A stretch of DNA of 37,293 nucleotides from assembly GCA_944391805.1 (NCBI GenBank), contig CALXUY010000085.1, positions 1 through 37,293 of the forward strand. Direction: 5' to 3'. The notes beneath the pieces are model-generated. The model did no database searches. It had not been told where the DNA came from and was given only the letters and a program-made list of their open reading frames with translations. Origin of the DNA: an uncultured Clostridia bacterium. GTDB taxonomy: Bacteria > Bacillota > Clostridia > Oscillospirales > CAG-272. Made by a program: the position numbers and the translations under genes. Below, piece after piece: positions 16,663 to 24,119 of the stretch (positions are counted from its first letter, which is position 1; each line of letters begins with the position of its first letter).

Positions 16663-16817
16663 ACCGTGCGGTACCGGTACCGCGCGGCGTTTCCGTCATA
16701 ACAAGCCCCAGTTCTTGATAAAAGCACTTCTCCATGCGCACCGGCAGAATTGATTCTCTACGCAAAGTGTCATGCGAGCGGAACGCACAGCCCGCTCCGC
16801 GGGACAGCCGGTCGGCT

Positions 16818-17237
16818 TCAGTCACTCTCTGTCATGATCATCACGCCCATACATCCATCCGTGTATGCGATGTTCACAGACACCTTTCCTTTTTCAAGCA
16901 TGGTTCCCACCGACTGATCATTCCCCTCTGAAAACCGCACGGAAAAGCCGTGCTTCTTCAGCTCCTCAATATATTGCGCAGATTCTTCCTCCGATATATT
17001 TTTCAAATACAGCGCATATCGTCCGGAATCGGAAAAATCGAGAATATAGTCCATTTCACCGGACGCGGGCTTCGGGATCTGTGCAGTGTATTCGTTTTCC
17101 GGCCATTCCGTCAGGTAAACGGGTACAGCGCCGGATGCGTTCCATTCCGGATTTCCACCGGGGCCCGAGCACCCGGCCAAAACGGTCAGGGTGAGCAGCA
17201 GAACCAGCAGCAGGAACCGGATTTTTGTCTGTTTCAT
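16818..17237 (-). CDS. Small secreted lipoprotein, function unknown
   Basis: The 139-residue product has a signal peptide with hydrophobic core LLLVLLLTLTV and lipobox LAGC (20-23), so mature C23 is predicted to be lipidated and the protein anchored outside the cytoplasmic membrane. The mature part has a short Gly/Pro linker, then a mixed alpha/beta domain with DYILDFSDSGRYALYLKNIS and YIEELKKHGFSVRF. This pattern recurs in short clostridial lipoproteins of unknown role; I do not assign a named family with confidence. The ATG at 17237 sits behind GAGGAGGAAGAGG and downstream of a clear promoter. It is divergent from the Mrr-like gene. Confidence 0.85.
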   Translation of the reverse strand: MKQTKIRFLLLVLLLTLTVLAGCSGPGGNPEWNASGAVPVYLTEWPENEYTAQIPKPASGEMDYILDFSDSGRYALYLKNISEEESAQYIEELKKHGFSVRFSEGNDQSVGTMLEKGKVSVNIAYTDGCMGVMIMTESD

Positions 17238-17316
17238 TGCCTCTTCCTCCTCAATTTTTCGGGCTGCGCCGATCTCGCACAATTCCCCTCCAATCGGATT
17301 GCTGTTTAGCACTCCG

Positions 17317-17345
17317 ATTATACTACCATTGGCCGGCAGAATCAA
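17317..17345 (-). promoter_or_regulatory. Sigma-A promoter of the lipoprotein gene
   Basis: On the minus strand, TTGATT (17340-17345), a 17-bp spacer and a perfect TATAAT (17317-17322) lie about 80 bp upstream of the start codon. Confidence 0.8.
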
Positions 17346-17413
17346 GCGTCCGATAAAAAAATTTACAAATGGCACCTCACCGCCCGCGCTGCACCGAAGT
17401 GCCCTTCATCCGC

Positions 17414-17442
17414 TTGACAAACGCGGCCTTGTATGGTATACT
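17414..17442 (+). promoter_or_regulatory. Consensus sigma-A promoter of the Mrr-like gene
   Basis: A perfect -35 TTGACA (17414-17419), a 17-bp spacer ending in TGG (extended -10) and TATACT (17437-17442). It predicts strong constitutive expression of the nuclease gene with an 80-nt leader. Confidence 0.85.
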
Positions 17443-17524
17443 TTAAGTAGATATTCGATTCCGTTTTCTGATCCACCGTCAACCAAAGCCGTCGATTCTG
17501 CCAGCCCTGAATGAGGAGGAACCC

Positions 17525-18529
17525 ATGAAACAAACCGCCAACGGAGAGCCAAAGGCCGTAGAAGCCATTGTCTCCTATCTTGCCGGAGTGCCCTTTGCCA
17601 CCCGGAAGCAGATTCTGTCGGGTGCGCTCGCTGCCTATGGTCTGACCGAGGAGGAGCTGCTGGACAAATCACCGGACAGCAAGAACTGCCGCACGCGGAG
17701 TGAGCTGGGAACCGCACTGAACAAGCTAACCCAACAAAAAGCCGTGCTGAACAGGAACGGTGTGCTCTGCCTCCAAAAGGACCGGCTGGTGCTGGTTCAG
17801 GAGGCGCAGTGCGAGGACGCCATCCGGGAGCTGTTCCGCTCCCGCGGCAGATACCAGCGGGAGGAGCTGTTCCGCCTGCTTGCCGAGCACTTCCGCACTG
17901 CCCGGACACCGCAGAAGGCCGACGACCTCTCGCTTGCCAGTATGACCGAACGCATTCTCACCCGTATGATTGCAGACGGGGAGCTGGAAGAGGACGCGGC
18001 GGGCTGCCTGACGACAGGCGAACGGGCCTCCGCCAGCTCCCCAGGACAGCCCCTCTCCGAGCAGGAATGCCGGGAGCGCCTGCTCGCAAGGCTTTTTCGC
18101 AGAGGCGGCGCGCATTTTGAGGTGTTCCTGGCAAACGCGCTGGAAAAATACTACCTTGTCACCGGCCGGGATGTGACCTGCTGTGAGATCACCGGCGGCA
18201 GTGCGGACGGCGGCATTGACATTGTGATTGACACGGTGGATGAGCTGGGCTTTGCGGAGCACATACTGGTGCAGGCCAAATGCAGGCGGCAGGCGCAGGT
18301 GACCGAAAAGGAGATCCGGGAGTTTTACGGCGCGCTGAACGCCCAGAAGGGCAGCCGGGGGATTTTTGCCACCACTACATCCTTTCACCCCGGCGCGCAG
18401 AAGCTGCTGGATTCGCTGGACAACTGCGTCGGCATCGACGGAAACAAGCTGTTTGAAATTCTCAAAAAAACCGGATACGGCATTCACAAGAGCAAATCCG
18501 GCTATACGCTGGATACCGCGCTGATCTGA
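17525..18529 (+). CDS. Mrr-like restriction endonuclease (PD-(D/E)xK) with N-terminal helical region
   Basis: The 334-residue product has a C-terminal Mrr_cat-type nuclease fold. E199 lies in HFEVFLANALEKYY, D232 in SADGGIDIVI and Q250-A-K252 in ILVQAKCR, followed by EIREFYGAL and GIFATTTSF, the usual order of the family. Mrr-like proteins act as type IV (modification-dependent) restriction enzymes or DNA-repair nucleases. Residues 1-185 are helical and charged with no domain that I recognise; the pattern of short repeated helices could be winged helices for DNA binding. The ATG has GGAGG 5 nt upstream. No methyltransferase or ATPase partner is adjacent, so a stand-alone type IV role is the likeliest reading. 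Confidence 0.82.
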   Translation: MKQTANGEPKAVEAIVSYLAGVPFATRKQILSGALAAYGLTEEELLDKSPDSKNCRTRSELGTALNKLTQQKAVLNRNGVLCLQKDRLVLVQEAQCEDAIRELFRSRGRYQREELFRLLAEHFRTARTPQKADDLSLASMTERILTRMIADGELEEDAAGCLTTGERASASSPGQPLSEQECRERLLARLFRRGGAHFEVFLANALEKYYLVTGRDVTCCEITGGSADGGIDIVIDTVDELGFAEHILVQAKCRRQAQVTEKEIREFYGALNAQKGSRGIFATTTSFHPGAQKLLDSLDNCVGIDGNKLFEILKKTGYGIHKSKSGYTLDTALI

Positions 18530-18849
18530 CCCTGCGTCTCCGCCAAGCGCTGTCTCCGAGCCAGCAGTCCCACCGCGGCTGCCCACACACCTCCCCGCCC
18601 CCATTTATCCGCATTATCCGCACGTGTATTCGCACGCGGACGCGCCTCTCCCGCTCTGCAAAAAAGCCGCCCCCGCGGGTGCAGCAGCCCCCTTTTGCGT
18701 AGAGAGCCTGTGGGCATTTCTTCGTGTGCGTTGCGGCGGATCATGGCCGGCAGAGGTACGGGAGAACGCAGTAAGTGCGCAGAGAAACGGCAAGCCGGGC
18801 AGCTGCGGTCTGTGCCATCATCCATCAAAAACGCAAAGGAGCGCATACC
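18530..18849 (+). other. 320-bp intergenic stretch, no gene seen
   Basis: Between the Mrr-like gene and the small membrane protein. It contains pyrimidine-rich sequence and no convincing promoter, terminator or structured RNA that I can point to. Confidence 0.4.
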
Positions 18850-19101
18850 ATGCTTGAAACCCTGCTCTACGGTTTTTTGTTTTTCGCCATCCCTCTGTTT
18901 TTTACGGTGTTGTGGGGGATCAGTATTTCCCGCTACCGGTCTGCCAAAAAGCAAAACCGAAAAGAACCGGGCACGGTTCCGGCAGAGGAAATCAAAAAGC
19001 GCAAAATACGCCTGATTGTGCTGTCCATCATTACCGGCGCATTGCTTGCGGTTGTCATCGGTTTGCTGGCGCTTCTCTTTTTGGCCATTGCCTTTATGTG
19101 A
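18850..19101 (+). CDS. Small two-helix membrane protein, unknown function
   Basis: The 83-residue product has two predicted transmembrane helices (about 3-24 and 53-80) joined by a basic loop rich in Lys, Arg and Glu (about 27-52). No recognised domain. The ATG at 18850 has GGAG 8 nt upstream. It is the first of three closely spaced genes (followed 61 bp later by a 47-residue membrane peptide and then an anchored PstS-like protein), so the three may form one unit. Confidence 0.7.
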   Translation: MLETLLYGFLFFAIPLFFTVLWGISISRYRSAKKQNRKEPGTVPAEEIKKRKIRLIVLSIITGALLAVVIGLLALLFLAIAFM

Positions 19102-19162
19102 GGCGAGTGGTGACGTCGTTCTGTTTTTTGGGCCTGCGCCGACGCGCAGAAAGGAGATTTGC

Positions 19163-19306
19163 ATGAAAGCCCGCACCTATACCATTGTGTTATGCTCCGT
19201 CATCGGAGTTTGCCTTGCCCTGACCATTGCGCATTTTATCTATGCAATTTACGCTTACCGGCATTGTTCCATTATATATTTTATCGGAAAGGAGCTGTGG
19301 GGATAA
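19163..19306 (+). CDS. 47-residue single-helix membrane peptide
   Basis: It encodes a short Lys/Arg start, one hydrophobic helix (about 7-29) and a C-terminal segment ending KELWG. AAAGGAG lies 6 nt before the ATG. Its stop codon abuts the TTG start of the PstS-like gene with no gap, and the AAAGGAG inside its own 3' end (about 19288-19294) can serve that gene, so translation is probably coupled. Unknown function; the coupled arrangement and good ribosome binding site argue that it is real. Confidence 0.6.
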   Translation: MKARTYTIVLCSVIGVCLALTIAHFIYAIYAYRHCSIIYFIGKELWG

Positions 19307-20293
19307 TTGCAGCGCACAAAACGAATTGCCCTGATAGTGCTGATAGCGGTCATATTCGGCGCGTTCAATCTGAGTATATATCAACTGCTGACCAGGCGGC
19401 TTTCCAATAACTTCAGCAATGCAACACAGGCGAAGATGATTGATGTGGCACGCTATCTTCCGCATACCGAAGGCTCGGATTTGCCGCAGTTGAGCGTGTC
19501 CCTCCGGCTGACCGATCACCTGCCCGTTCTGGACGGTGCAACCGCTCTGGTTCCGGTGTACGCGGCGGTGATACATAACGTGTATCCCCAGGGATGCGTC
19601 ACATACGAGGGCGGGAGCTTTTCGGACGACAATTATTACGGCGAAAATTTTGCCGCCGACAGCGCAATGCAATATCACAATACCGTTCGCGGATACCGGG
19701 CGGTTGTCGATGGCACAACAGATATTCTGTTCTGCGCGGCGCCCTCTGCCGAGCAAAAGCAATATGCGGTGGAGAGCGGCGTGGAGCTGGTTTATGTGCC
19801 GGTCGGGCTGGAGGCGTTTGTATTCTTTGTCAACGAACAAAACCCGGTGAACGACCTGACCGTGGAGCAGATACGGAAAATATATACCTGCGAGTACACA
19901 AACTGGTCGGAGGTGGGAGGCGCGAACCGAATCATCAACCCAATCACACGGTCAGAGGGCAGCGGCAGCCAAACCGCCTTTGAGGCCTTTATGGGCAGCG
20001 AAAAGCCCGGCGCCAAATCACTGTTTGCCATTACCGGCGCATCCATCGGCTTCTCCTTCCGCTACTATATGGAGGGCATCGTAGCAAACGACACCGTAAA
20101 AATGCTGTCTCTCAACGGAGTATATCCCAGCGCGGAGAATATACAAAACCGAAGCTACCCCATCGTTGCGCCGTTTTACGCGATTTACCGGGCGGACAAC
20201 CGGAATGAGAATATACCGCTTCTGATCGACTGGCTGTTGTCAGATGAAGGTCAGACACTGATCGAACAAAGCGGATATGTACGGATCCGGTGA
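19307..20293 (+). CDS. Membrane-anchored PstS-like substrate-binding protein
   Basis: The 328-residue product has a non-cleaved N-terminal anchor (about 7-28, with no lipobox) and an extracellular type II periplasmic-binding fold. PstS-type features include DGTTDILFCAAPS, VPVGLEAFVFFVN, NPVNDLTVEQIRKIYTCEYTNWSEVGG, the anion-loop-like RSEGSGSQTAF, SIGFSFRYY and the C-terminal RSYPIVAPFYAIYR...LLSDEGQTLIEQSGYV. Phosphate or another anion is a plausible ligand, but no PstC, PstA, PstB or PhoU genes are nearby, so a sensory or scavenging role is possible. The start is a TTG directly after the previous stop, with AAAGGAG about 12 nt upstream. It ends just before a strong terminator. Confidence 0.8.
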   Translation: MQRTKRIALIVLIAVIFGAFNLSIYQLLTRRLSNNFSNATQAKMIDVARYLPHTEGSDLPQLSVSLRLTDHLPVLDGATALVPVYAAVIHNVYPQGCVTYEGGSFSDDNYYGENFAADSAMQYHNTVRGYRAVVDGTTDILFCAAPSAEQKQYAVESGVELVYVPVGLEAFVFFVNEQNPVNDLTVEQIRKIYTCEYTNWSEVGGANRIINPITRSEGSGSQTAFEAFMGSEKPGAKSLFAITGASIGFSFRYYMEGIVANDTVKMLSLNGVYPSAENIQNRSYPIVAPFYAIYRADNRNENIPLLIDWLLSDEGQTLIEQSGYVRIR

Positions 20294-20441
20294 GGCGCCG
20301 CCGCACGGCGCACCGTTTGCTTACGCCATACCCTCAGGCGGAGTTTTAGCCGCTTTGAATGCTGCGCGCGAGCCGTTGCCGCGTGCGCTCCGCCCGGATT
20401 CCATCGGTCCGGCCTGATCCGCCGCCTTGCGAAAACAGCGA

Positions 20442-20485
20442 GGGGCTGCCTCACAGGTCTGTAAAGACTCCTGTGAGGCAGCCCC
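20442..20485. terminator. Strong bidirectional terminator hairpin
   Basis: A 16-bp perfect stem (GGGGCTGCCTCACAGG 20442-20457 with its complement at 20470-20485) with a 12-nt loop lies between the convergent PstS-like and hsp20 genes. A short TTT follows on the plus strand and a TCGCTGTTTT on the minus strand. Confidence 0.8.
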
Positions 20486-20534
20486 TTTGGGTTCGCCGCT
20501 GACCGGCGGAAGATCCCCTCCGGCAGGCAGAGCA

Positions 20535-20981
20535 TTATTCAATTTCAAGCCGCTTGCCTTCCTGCAGCGCCTGCTGCTTCTTGGGAAGCGTCAGCTTGAG
20601 CACGCCGTTTTCGTATTTTGCCTTGATGGCGTTGGTTTCAATACCCGAAACGTCAAACTGTCTGGAGTAGGAGCCATAGGAGCGCTCCATATGCACAATT
20701 TTATCTTTTTTATCTTTTTCCGTCACCTTGGAGTGCCGCTCGGCGCTCAAACGCAGGGTATCGCCGTTGACCTCCAAATGAATGTCCTTTTTTTCAAAGC
20801 CCGGCAGATCCGCTTCCATTTCGTAATGGTCGCCCTCGTCGGTCACGTCAATCTTGAATTCCGCCAGCTCATTGGAGCGGAAGAAGGATCCGAAGGGATC
20901 GCCGAAAAAGCTCTTTTCAAACTCCTCGATATCGCGGAAGGGGTTATAGGATACGATATTGTTGTTTTTGCGGTTCAGCAT
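20535..20981 (-). CDS. Small heat-shock protein, Hsp20/alpha-crystallin family
   Basis: The 148-residue ATP-independent chaperone holds unfolded proteins. An N-terminal arm (YNPFRDIEEFEKSFFGDPF) precedes the alpha-crystallin domain (about 42-135). The domain includes FKIDVTDEGDHYEMEADLPGFEKKDIHLEV and the signature NGVLKLTLPKK. The start is the ATG at 20981, with GGAGG 8 nt upstream; the in-frame TTG at 20996 overlaps that Shine-Dalgarno. A TATAAT lies about 155 bp upstream, and a perfect CIRCE operator at 21190-21216 marks it as a probable HrcA target. It ends at the shared bidirectional terminator. Confidence 0.96.
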   Translation of the reverse strand: MLNRKNNNIVSYNPFRDIEEFEKSFFGDPFGSFFRSNELAEFKIDVTDEGDHYEMEADLPGFEKKDIHLEVNGDTLRLSAERHSKVTEKDKKDKIVHMERSYGSYSRQFDVSGIETNAIKAKYENGVLKLTLPKKQQALQEGKRLEIE

Positions 20982-21133
20982 AAAAAACACCTCCAAAATT
21001 TCATTTTATCAAAAATTCTGATTTTGTCGGCCTTTTTTGTTTGCATCCGATATGGTCGGCGTATGTCGGAATCCGTTCAGAACATTGGTATCATTCCTTT
21101 CTTTGGAAGGACTTCCTTTTTTCTTTGTCTATA

Positions 21134-21139
21134 ATTATA
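21134..21139 (-). promoter_or_regulatory. Probable -10 element of hsp20
   Basis: On the minus strand TATAAT lies in the AT-rich leader, 153 bp upstream of the hsp20 start codon. No good -35 is present; TTCAAA is 18-20 bp upstream depending on register. The CIRCE element lies a further 50 bp upstream. Confidence 0.5.
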
Positions 21140-21189
21140 TACCCGAAAACGCAATATTGTTTGAAAAAAATATTGTTTTTTTGTAAACA

Positions 21190-21216
21190 TTAGCACTCTC
21201 GAGCGGAGAGTGCTAA
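21190..21216. promoter_or_regulatory. CIRCE element (HrcA operator)
   Basis: TTAGCACTC, a 9-bp spacer and GAGTGCTAA: a perfect match to the CIRCE consensus bound by the heat-shock repressor HrcA. It is 209 bp upstream of the hsp20 start codon and upstream of the only obvious -10. The surrounding region 20982-21364 has no other gene. Confidence 0.95.
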
Positions 21217-21364
21217 TGTTTTGCATGTAAACCGGCCGGGCGCCTGCAGGCACCCGGCCTCAATTCATACCATCATATCCGGCCATCCGGATTTTCAACC
21301 GGCAGCGCATCACGCTACGGGGCCTCTCACCGCCAAAGCGTTCTGTTCTCCGCAGTCACCCCGA

Positions 21365-22081
21365 TCAGAAGCGGACGCGGTTCTGATAATGGGTGGGCAA
21401 CCCCTCCCGCCAGAGATGCCCGTCGTTGGCCAGCTCCAGCACGCAGGGGACACAATCCCCCTCCTCCTCCGGGAACTCAATCACCGTCATACCGGTATGT
21501 CCCATATCAAAATGTGTGCTGAACAGCGGATAGGGGATGTCCAGAATCCAGCTCAGGAATGCCTGCCCGAAGCCTTGGTGTGCAAACAGCGCCACCCGCT
21601 CTGCGTTCGGTCGCTCGGCGCGCCAGACCCCCTGCTCGGGCAGATGACGGTAGCCAAGCTCTGCGAGAAAGGCGTCGGTTTCCTTTGCGATGCGCCGGAT
21701 GCCCTCGGCATAGGGCGTACCGGCAAAGGCCTCGTGCCGGAACCATTCCACGCCCAGCTTCCGGATCTCGGGTGAGTTCAGAAAGCGCCGCATCTCGGCA
21801 TTCTGAAACAGCCAGGTGCGTCTGCCGTCCTTGCCGGCGTAATCAAGCTGACTGTAAGCCAGATGCTCATGGCACCACTCGAGAACAATGGGCTGACGCT
21901 TCAGCAGCTCACAGGTCGGCTGCGCGGTTTGCAGCGCGCGGGTGGAGGAGGAGGCATAGATGCGGTCCAACCCGAACTGCGCCAGCCGGCGGGCCAGCGC
22001 CTCGGCCTGCCGCTGCCCCAGCGGGGTCAGGGAATCCGGATTGTAAACCGGGTCTCCGTGCCGGAGATAAAAAAACAGCAT
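21365..22081 (-). CDS. Histidine phosphatase family protein
   Basis: The 238-residue product belongs to the phosphoglycerate-mutase-like superfamily. The catalytic motif is LRHGDP (R7, H8, G9), with PLGQRQAEALA, the second Arg in YASSSTRALQTA and the second His in LFAHQGFG. Such enzymes dephosphorylate sugar phosphates, nucleotides or other small substrates through a phosphohistidine; the specific substrate is not evident. The ATG at 22081 starts the family beta-strand; AAAGGA lies about 12 nt upstream. It begins 29 bp after bioY on the same strand and is probably co-transcribed. Confidence 0.92.
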   Translation of the reverse strand: MLFFYLRHGDPVYNPDSLTPLGQRQAEALARRLAQFGLDRIYASSSTRALQTAQPTCELLKRQPIVLEWCHEHLAYSQLDYAGKDGRRTWLFQNAEMRRFLNSPEIRKLGVEWFRHEAFAGTPYAEGIRRIAKETDAFLAELGYRHLPEQGVWRAERPNAERVALFAHQGFGQAFLSWILDIPYPLFSTHFDMGHTGMTVIEFPEEEGDCVPCVLELANDGHLWREGLPTHYQNRVRF

Positions 22082-22110
22082 TTGTCGTTTGTTTCCTTTC
22101 CAGTTCGGAA

Positions 22111-22719
22111 TTACTGCGGCGTTGCCTTGTTTCGCCCGGGCAAATCGAGTGCCTTGCGCTCGGCCAGCAGCACGCCGACCACCGCGGCAACCAGACACTT
22201 GACCAGATCAAACGGAATAAAGGGGATCACGCAGGCTGCCAGCCCCTGCCAGAATGCGGCTCCGGTGAGCAGGCAATACTGCAGGGTTCCGAGCGCATAG
22301 CAGACCGCCACACCGGGAAGCTGCGAGAGCGCGACCAGCGCGATTTTCCAGCCCCGGCAGCGCACCCGGCAGGCGGCCCTGCACAAAAATCCGCCCGCCG
22401 CAGCCACCAGCGGATAGGACCAGAGGTAGCCGCCGGTTGGCCCTGCCAGCACCGGAAAGCCGCCGGCTCCCCCGGCAAACACCGGCAGACCGACCAGGCC
22501 CACCAACAGAAAGACCAGCACCGAGCAGCTTCCGTACAGCGGACCGAGCAGAACCCCTGCCAGCAGCACGCCGAACAGCCCGAGCGAAACAGGAACCGGG
22601 CCGATGGCAACCGACATCGGCGAGAGCACGCAGAGCAGCGCGGCCATCAGCGCACAGCGCGTCATCACACGCAGACGCCGGCGGGAAGCCGACGCCGCGG
22701 AGGAGTGATTGAATTTCAT
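22111..22719 (-). CDS. bioY: Biotin transporter BioY (ECF S-component)
   Basis: The 202-residue membrane protein has about six hydrophobic segments. BioY signatures are present: PVPVSLGLFGVLLAGVLLGPLYG, then GLPVFAGGAGGFPVLAGPTGGYLWSYP, and the C-terminal IPFDLVKCLVA. BioY captures biotin and works with the shared EcfA/A'/T module, which is not in this window. The ATG at 22719 has AAAGGAG 6 nt upstream; the alternative ATG 21 bp upstream has no ribosome binding site. An extended -10 promoter lies about 165 bp upstream. No biotin biosynthesis genes are nearby, suggesting reliance on uptake (inference). Confidence 0.93.
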   Translation of the reverse strand: MKFNHSSAASASRRRLRVMTRCALMAALLCVLSPMSVAIGPVPVSLGLFGVLLAGVLLGPLYGSCSVLVFLLVGLVGLPVFAGGAGGFPVLAGPTGGYLWSYPLVAAAGGFLCRAACRVRCRGWKIALVALSQLPGVAVCYALGTLQYCLLTGAAFWQGLAACVIPFIPFDLVKCLVAAVVGVLLAERKALDLPGRNKATPQ

Positions 22720-22883
22720 AGCATTCTCCTTTTCGGCCAAAACGAATCCCCGGCGTCACAAGGCCGCCCGCTCCTGCGAGCGGAGCCACGCCGCACGGTA
22801 CGCAAGCCGCGTCTCTCTGTGCGGTTCTGATTCCGTACAGCCCTCCTGCCCGCACAGAGCACGGGTTTCGATTTTCCGGATGT

Positions 22884-22892
22884 AGTATACCA
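22884..22892 (-). promoter_or_regulatory. Extended -10 promoter of bioY
   Basis: On the minus strand TGGTATACT forms an extended -10 box, the same form as in the Mrr-like gene's promoter. The -35 region is weak. I see no BirA operator or riboswitch in the 165-nt leader. Confidence 0.55.
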
Positions 22893-22994
22893 CACAAATA
22901 TGAACAAATCGTGAAATCTGCGATGAAAATTCCAAAGAAAGGCACCGCCTTCATCCCCTCCCGCCGCCGGGCGCGCCGAATCCCCATGCGGCAG

Positions 22995-23936
22995 TCAAAA
23001 CAGCGAGAGCTGCGTTCCCACGTCCGGCTCCAGATCGCTGGTCTGTACGGCGATATGCACATGGTCGGCAGGCCCCACCGTTCCGAGCAGAATCGGGGAT
23101 GACGGATCGTGCGTGCGGTAGTTTGCGGCAGCGGTCCCGGGGGTTTGGTTGGCATAGCAGTATCTGCAGCCGTTGGGGCAGGAATCATAAGCGCCGATGT
23201 CGCGGCTTTCCATGCAGCGGCAGCCCTCGCGTACAGCCCGGTGCTTCCGCTCACGAAAGCGGCAGCCGTTGGCCCGGCCGAGGATGTCGGCCGTTGCGCA
23301 GCCAGAGGGGTGAATGCCATAGCGGGTAAGGTCGCCGTTGGTTCCGCAGGTTTGCAGCCACAGCCCCAACCGTGCCGCAGTCTCTCCCATCCCCTTGGCA
23401 ATCGCGTCTCTGTCCGCGTCTGAAATCGGCCGCAGCTCGGGCATGTTGACGCGGAGCTTACGGTAAAGCTCCACAAAGCTGAAGATGCAGCGGTCAATAT
23501 ACGGAGAGAGCCGCTCCGCCATCCGCGCAAAGGTTTCCAGATGCAGTCTGACGGTGTAGCGATCGGTCAGCAGCACCGGGTCGTAGCGCCAGCTCACCCG
23601 CTGCCGCCCCACCATCTCCGAAAGCCGCAGCAGGGTCTCCATGCTCTCGTCAACCGGGGGAACGCCCGGCTCAATGTCCCTGCCATAGGCCGTGATGGTA
23701 TAGTGAAAATAACAGCGGTAGCGGTCGGTGATTTCATGCAGGCGGGGCAGAATGGGGGCATAGTTTTTGGAGCAGAACAGCACCGCGTCCACGCGGTCCG
23801 GGGAAAGCTCGTACCGCGTCACCTGATCGGGGTACATCGGATTGCGCACGAAAACAAAGCCCTCCCGGAAGCGCCGGAGCAGCCATTCGGAATAGTATTG
23901 CACCGTATCGGTGCGCGCACCGGTGTTGATGATCAT
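22995..23936 (-). CDS. DUF1848 family protein, probable Fe-S protein
   Basis: The 313-residue product matches the DUF1848 pattern. It begins MIINTGARTDTVQYYSEWLLRRFREGF, then VRNPMYPDQVTRYELSPDRVDAVLFCSKN, FHYTITAYGRDIEPGVP and WRYDPVLLTDRYT. Near the C-terminus is a cysteine cluster C253-x3-C257-x2-C260 in AYDSCPNGCRYCYAN, which resembles an iron-sulphur motif. The family is widespread in Clostridia and is sometimes compared with radical-SAM and SplB-like proteins, but no reaction is established. The ATG at 23936 has GGAG 9 nt upstream. Confidence 0.9.
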   Translation of the reverse strand: MIINTGARTDTVQYYSEWLLRRFREGFVFVRNPMYPDQVTRYELSPDRVDAVLFCSKNYAPILPRLHEITDRYRCYFHYTITAYGRDIEPGVPPVDESMETLLRLSEMVGRQRVSWRYDPVLLTDRYTVRLHLETFARMAERLSPYIDRCIFSFVELYRKLRVNMPELRPISDADRDAIAKGMGETAARLGLWLQTCGTNGDLTRYGIHPSGCATADILGRANGCRFRERKHRAVREGCRCMESRDIGAYDSCPNGCRYCYANQTPGTAAANYRTHDPSSPILLGTVGPADHVHIAVQTSDLEPDVGTQLSLF

Positions 23937-24119
23937 AGGCGATATCTCCTTTTTTCAGGCACAAATTCCGCGCGGCTCCGGGGACACTCGGTTTTCCTCA
24001 AATCGTTGGGGCAAACATCATCCATTTGCGCGTTGGGCAGCGCGCTTGTCTTGGCGCGCCGCGGGGTGCGGTATCGGCAGTCTCCCCCGGCATGCCGCGG
24101 CTCCGGGCGGAACGGCCGG

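Larger units (their letters stand above)
16195..16690. repeat. Hairpin-chain intergenic element bracketed by GGTACCGGTACC palindromes
   Basis: The gap between rsgA and the lipoprotein gene (16195-16817) has no gene. It holds a chain of short inverted repeats: the 32-bp palindrome, AACTTTTGC/GCAAAATTT (about 16455-16475), GGCACC/GGTGCC (about 16478-16492), ACTTTTTGC/GCAAAAATT (about 16510-16530), a 20-bp palindrome (16534-16553), AATGCGC/GCGCATT (about 16594-16610), and a second GGTACCGGTACC palindrome (16668-16683). The outer parts are related in inverted orientation: TGTAGAC(C)AAA follows the left palindrome, and its reverse complement precedes the right one. That looks like terminal inverted repeats of a small non-autonomous element. 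Confidence 0.65.

Noticed and set aside
19307..20293. Phosphate transport operon
   Set aside because: Only a PstS-like domain is present; no permease, ATPase or PhoU gene is adjacent, so I do not call a Pst system.
22720..22890. Riboswitch or BirA operator upstream of bioY
   Set aside because: No conserved riboswitch core and no BirA-type inverted repeat could be seen in the leader.
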